In this document: positions 61,097-64,000 of the stretch, one piece after another
How positions within the stretch are numbered: the stretch's first letter is position 1
Layout of the letters: each line of letters starts with the position of its first letter
From: Microbacterium testaceum StLB037
GTDB lineage: Bacteria > Actinomycetota > Actinomycetes > Actinomycetales > Microbacteriaceae
NCBI RefSeq assembly: GCF_008763945.1
Contig: NZ_VTQH01000001.1
Location: 992,110 to 1,056,109, forward strand
Length of the DNA: 64,000 bases
Reading direction: 5' to 3'
Translations under genes and position numbers: made by a program
Notes under the pieces: generated by a model
Told to the model about the DNA's origin: nothing
Seen by the model: the letters and a program-made list of their open reading frames with translations, nothing else
Database searches by the model: none

Positions 61097-62842
61097 TCAG
61101 ACCGGCGAGGAGTCGCGGGGCGTCTTCTCCGGTGCGGTGATCGGCTCGGCGGATGCGGGCGCGACGGGACGGGGGTGGCGCCAGCGGATCGGGATGCCGA
61201 AGATGCCGCGTTGATTCGGCTCCTCGACCTCGAGGCCGTAGTGCGAGCCGATCGAGTCGCGCAGCTGCGCCCGCTCGGCCTTGTCGTACGCGCGCATCTC
61301 GCGGCGGAAGGCCGTGACGGTGGCCCAGCAGATCGCGAGCAGCACGAGACTGAACGGCAGGGCGATGCTGATCGCCGCGGTCTGCAGCGCCTGCAGTCCG
61401 CCGGCCAGCAACAGGGCGAAGGCGATGAGCGAGGTCGCGAGGGTGAAGAAGATGCGCACCCAGCGCTTGGGCTCCTCTTCGCCGCCGGTGGCGATCATGC
61501 CCATGACGAGCGCACCCGAGTCGGCCGAGGTGACGAAGAAGATCCCGATGAGGATGAGGAAGCCGATCGAGAGGAAGACCGTGCCCGGCACGCCCTGGAG
61601 CATCTGGAACAGCGCCGTCGAGACGTTCACCGCCCCGTCGGCCCCGACCAGCTGCACCGTACCGGTCAGCTCACCGTAGATCGCCGTACCGCCCAGGACC
61701 GTGAACCACAGGATGCCGACGAGGGTGGGCACCAGGATCACCCCGGTGACGAACTCGCGCACCGTGCGGCCGCGCGAGATGCGCGCGATGAAGATACCGA
61801 CGAAGGGGGCCCACGAGATCCACCAGCCCCAGTAGAACGCGGTCCACGCGCCCTGCCAGGCGACGCCGTCTTCGCCGGAGTAGGCGCTCGTGGTGAACGA
61901 CAGGCTCACGAAGTTCTGGATGTAGTTTCCGATCGACTGCACGACGTCGCGCAGGAGGAACTCGGTCGGGCCGGCGAACAGGAGGTACAGCATCAGCAAC
62001 CCGGCGAGGACGAGGTTGATGTTCGACAGCCACTTCATACCCTTGCCGACACCCGAGAGCACCGAGAACAGCACGAACGCCGTGATGATGCCGATGATGA
62101 TCGCCTCGCTGATCGCCGAGGGAGTGACCAGGTTCAGGTAGTCGAGGCCCGCGCTGATCTGGATGACGCCGAGGCCGAGCGAGGTCGCGACGCCGAACAG
62201 CGTGCCGACCAGGGCCGCCACGTCGACCGCGTTGCCCCAGCCGCCCTGCACGAGACGCGCGCCGAGCAGCGGCTCCAGGGCCCAGCGGATCGTGCGCGGA
62301 CGCCGGCGGCGGTGGAAGGCGTAGGCCAGAGCCAGACCGATCACGACGTAGATCGACCACGCGTGCACTCCCCAGTGCAGGAACGTCTGCGACATGGCCT
62401 GCTGCGCCAGCTGGTTCGGCGTGCCCTCGACGCCGGGACGCGGGTCGGCGAAGTGGCTCAGCGGCTCGCTCACCCCGTAGAAGACGAGGCCGATGCCCAT
62501 CCCCGCGGCGAAGAGCAACGAGAACCAGGACATGGTCGAGAACTCGGGCTCGTCATCGTCCTGTCCGAGCTTGATGTTGCCGAACCGGCTGAACCCCATC
62601 GCCATAGCGAACACGACGAAGAACGCGGCGATCAGCACGTAGTACCAGTTGAACGCCGAGACGATGAATGTCTGCACGGCACCGAAGGTCGCCTCGGCCG
62701 CGCTCGGGAAGATCATGGCGAAAGCGATGAACGCTCCCGCGATGGCGGCGGCGGGCCAGAACACCCACCCGCGGATGGTCTTGTGACGACTACCCAGGTG
62801 GGGATCGATGTTCACCGCGGTGTCAGGGGCTGCCTCGGTCAT
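61097..62842 (-). CDS. BCCT-family betaine/carnitine/choline transporter
   Basis: A 581-residue osmolyte importer with twelve helices. Conserved parts include SWFSLLFAAGMGIGLVFYGVSEP, the Trp-rich substrate box WGWWISWAPFVGIFIARISRGRTVREF, and FVTSADSGALVMGM. It likely imports glycine betaine or a similar solute; ion coupling is not fixed by what I see. The C-terminal 80 residues are charged, like osmosensing tails. ATG at 62842; the upstream in-frame extension is a shadow of purC. Confidence 0.95.
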   Translation of the reverse strand: MTEAAPDTAVNIDPHLGSRHKTIRGWVFWPAAAIAGAFIAFAMIFPSAAEATFGAVQTFIVSAFNWYYVLIAAFFVVFAMAMGFSRFGNIKLGQDDDEPEFSTMSWFSLLFAAGMGIGLVFYGVSEPLSHFADPRPGVEGTPNQLAQQAMSQTFLHWGVHAWSIYVVIGLALAYAFHRRRRPRTIRWALEPLLGARLVQGGWGNAVDVAALVGTLFGVATSLGLGVIQISAGLDYLNLVTPSAISEAIIIGIITAFVLFSVLSGVGKGMKWLSNINLVLAGLLMLYLLFAGPTEFLLRDVVQSIGNYIQNFVSLSFTTSAYSGEDGVAWQGAWTAFYWGWWISWAPFVGIFIARISRGRTVREFVTGVILVPTLVGILWFTVLGGTAIYGELTGTVQLVGADGAVNVSTALFQMLQGVPGTVFLSIGFLILIGIFFVTSADSGALVMGMIATGGEEEPKRWVRIFFTLATSLIAFALLLAGGLQALQTAAISIALPFSLVLLAICWATVTAFRREMRAYDKAERAQLRDSIGSHYGLEVEEPNQRGIFGIPIRWRHPRPVAPASAEPITAPEKTPRDSSPV

Positions 62843-62953
62843 TCCATCGAGGCTAGCCAGGGGGACCGCCGCGAATGGGGGGCAGGCGCCGGAAGCGGCG
62901 TTGTGACAGAATCCGCGATGATGCGCCGCGCGCGTACCCGCGATAATGAGCGG

Positions 62954-63883
62954 GTGACCACCGCTCCCCCGCTCGAGCTCCCCGGCTTCCGCCACACCTA
63001 CTCCGGCAAGGTCCGCGACCTGTATGTGCCGGCAGACACCGTCGAGGGCGAAGCTCCCGCGCACCTCCTCGTCGTCGCCAGCGACCGCGTGAGTGCTTTC
63101 GACCACGTGTTGTCTCCCGGCATCCCGGACAAAGGCGAACTGCTCACGACGCTGAGCCTGTGGTGGTTCGACCAGCTCGCGGGCGCCGACGGAGGCCGCT
63201 CGATCCCGAATCATCTCGTGGCCGACCATGCCCTGGTGGGCGAAGAGACCGTGACTCTGATCCCGGATGCCGTGCAGGGGCGCGCGATGCTCGTCCGTTC
63301 CCTCGACATGCAGCCGATCGAGTGCGTCGTGCGCGGCTACCTCACCGGCTCGGGCTGGGCGGAGTACCGGGCCGAGGGGACGGTCTGCGGCATCCCTCTC
63401 CCCGAGGGCCTGAACGACGGCGACCGTCTTCCGGAACCGCTCTACACGCCCGCGTTCAAGGCACCGATGGGCGAGCACGACGAGAACATCACCTTCGAGC
63501 GCTCGGCCGAACTCGTCGGAGCCGAGACCGCCGAGGCCCTGCGCGAGCTGTCGCTGGAGATCTACCGCCGCGCCTCCGCCACCGCCGAGGCGCACGGGCT
63601 CATCCTCGCCGACACGAAGTTCGAGTTCGGCTACGACGACGACGGGGTTCTGACCCTGGCCGACGAGGTGCTCACCTCGGATTCGTCTCGATACTGGGAT
63701 GCCGGGGCCTGGCGCACCGGCTCGACTCCGGCCGAACGCATGGCGAGCTTCGACAAGCAGATCGTGCGCAACTGGCTCGCGGAGAACTGGGACAAGCAGG
63801 GCGAGCCGCCCGCCCTTCCCGCCGAGATCGTCGAGCGCACCCGCGAGCGCTACGCCGAACTGCTCCGCCTGCTCACGTCCTGA
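62954..63883 (+). CDS. purC: SAICAR synthase (phosphoribosylaminoimidazole-succinocarboxamide synthase)
   Basis: A 309-residue ATP-dependent ligase joining aspartate to CAIR in purine synthesis. Motifs are SGKVRDLY, VASDRVSAFDHVL, VRGYLTGSGWAEY and ILADTKFEFG. The start is GTG at 62954. GATAAT at 62942-62947 is a consensus-like -10 only six bases before it and no Shine-Dalgarno is present, so the mRNA is probably leaderless. Confidence 0.96.
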   Translation: MTTAPPLELPGFRHTYSGKVRDLYVPADTVEGEAPAHLLVVASDRVSAFDHVLSPGIPDKGELLTTLSLWWFDQLAGADGGRSIPNHLVADHALVGEETVTLIPDAVQGRAMLVRSLDMQPIECVVRGYLTGSGWAEYRAEGTVCGIPLPEGLNDGDRLPEPLYTPAFKAPMGEHDENITFERSAELVGAETAEALRELSLEIYRRASATAEAHGLILADTKFEFGYDDDGVLTLADEVLTSDSSRYWDAGAWRTGSTPAERMASFDKQIVRNWLAENWDKQGEPPALPAEIVERTRERYAELLRLLTS

Positions 63884-63934
63884 CCTGACCCGCCGCGATG
63901 CCGCCGACATCACGGGACGTCGGCGGAACCACCC

Positions 63935-63985
63935 CGCGAGATCACGTGACCTCGCCTGAGCAACCCGCGAGATCACGCGACCTCG
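63935..63985. repeat. Tandem GAGATCAC motifs at the right edge
   Basis: CGCGAGATCACGTGACCTCG (63935-63954) and CGCGAGATCACGCGACCTCG (63966-63985) differ at one base and are 31 bp apart. They share the GAGATCAC core with the 73-bp elements at 46562 and 54815. The array may continue past the window. Confidence 0.6.
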
Positions 63986-64000
63986 TCGAGAGCACACGCC

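Noticed and set aside
60980..62953. 5' extension of purC to 60980
   Set aside because: The extension covers the BCCT gene antisense; purC homology begins just after the GTG at 62954, which has a -10 element directly before it.

Overview
The window is high-GC DNA (roughly 70% by eye) densely packed with genes, many with GTG or TTG starts and 1-4 bp stop/start overlaps (ATGA, GTGA, TGATG). Gene content points to an actinobacterium of the family Microbacteriaceae, most likely Microbacterium. The pointers are a compact actinobacterial type VII secretion (ESX-like) locus, a DUF3073 protein, a CGNR zinc-finger protein, purine genes purM, purF, purD and purC, and a perfect actinobacterial LexA box. 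This is inference from protein families; no rRNA or other species marker is present.

Region 1 (1-14560) is a type VII secretion locus. A minus-strand arm carries eccC (cut by the window edge), an RDD/FHA protein and an EccD-like membrane protein. A plus-strand arm carries two pairs of WXG100 proteins; the second member of each pair has a C-terminal YxxxD export signal. Between and after the pairs lie a small helical protein, a mycosin-like protein whose catalytic Asp position holds Glu, a 468-residue glycine-rich putative substrate, eccD, eccB and a canonical mycosin. A convergent FHA membrane protein closes the block.

Region 2 (14600-30900) holds a CGNR protein, a GNAT acetyltransferase, pirin, a large secreted subtilase, a VanY-like carboxypeptidase and an SOS-box-linked radical SAM protein. 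It also holds a DEAD-box helicase with an unusual N-terminal repeat tail, an aldose epimerase, and two members of an unrecognised secreted repeat-protein family, one of them a broken copy. A third full-length member sits at 39813-41177.

Region 3 (30800-39800) holds an RND exporter with an operator-like palindrome, paired CrcB/FluC fluoride channels and a lipoprotein followed by a deletion-broken cation efflux gene. Topoisomerase IB, a DUF4097-PadR operon with clear promoter and operators, a universal stress protein and DUF3073 follow.

Region 4 (41388-55279) holds an MFS transporter, purF and purM. Then comes a LacI regulator divergent from a six-gene sugar-acid operon encoding two dehydrogenases, an MHS-type symporter, mannonate dehydratase, KDPG aldolase and KDG kinase. 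Together these give an unbroken route from L-gulonate or fructuronate to pyruvate plus glyceraldehyde-3-phosphate.

Region 5 (55300-64000) holds purD behind a tandem array of about 100-bp repeats, a methyltransferase, a lipoprotein, a 20-C homopolymer, a PadR-MFS drug efflux pair with operator, a BCCT osmolyte transporter and a probably leaderless purC. Several short palindromic intergenic repeats recur in regions 4 and 5. I saw no tRNA, rRNA, CRISPR array or intact insertion sequence.
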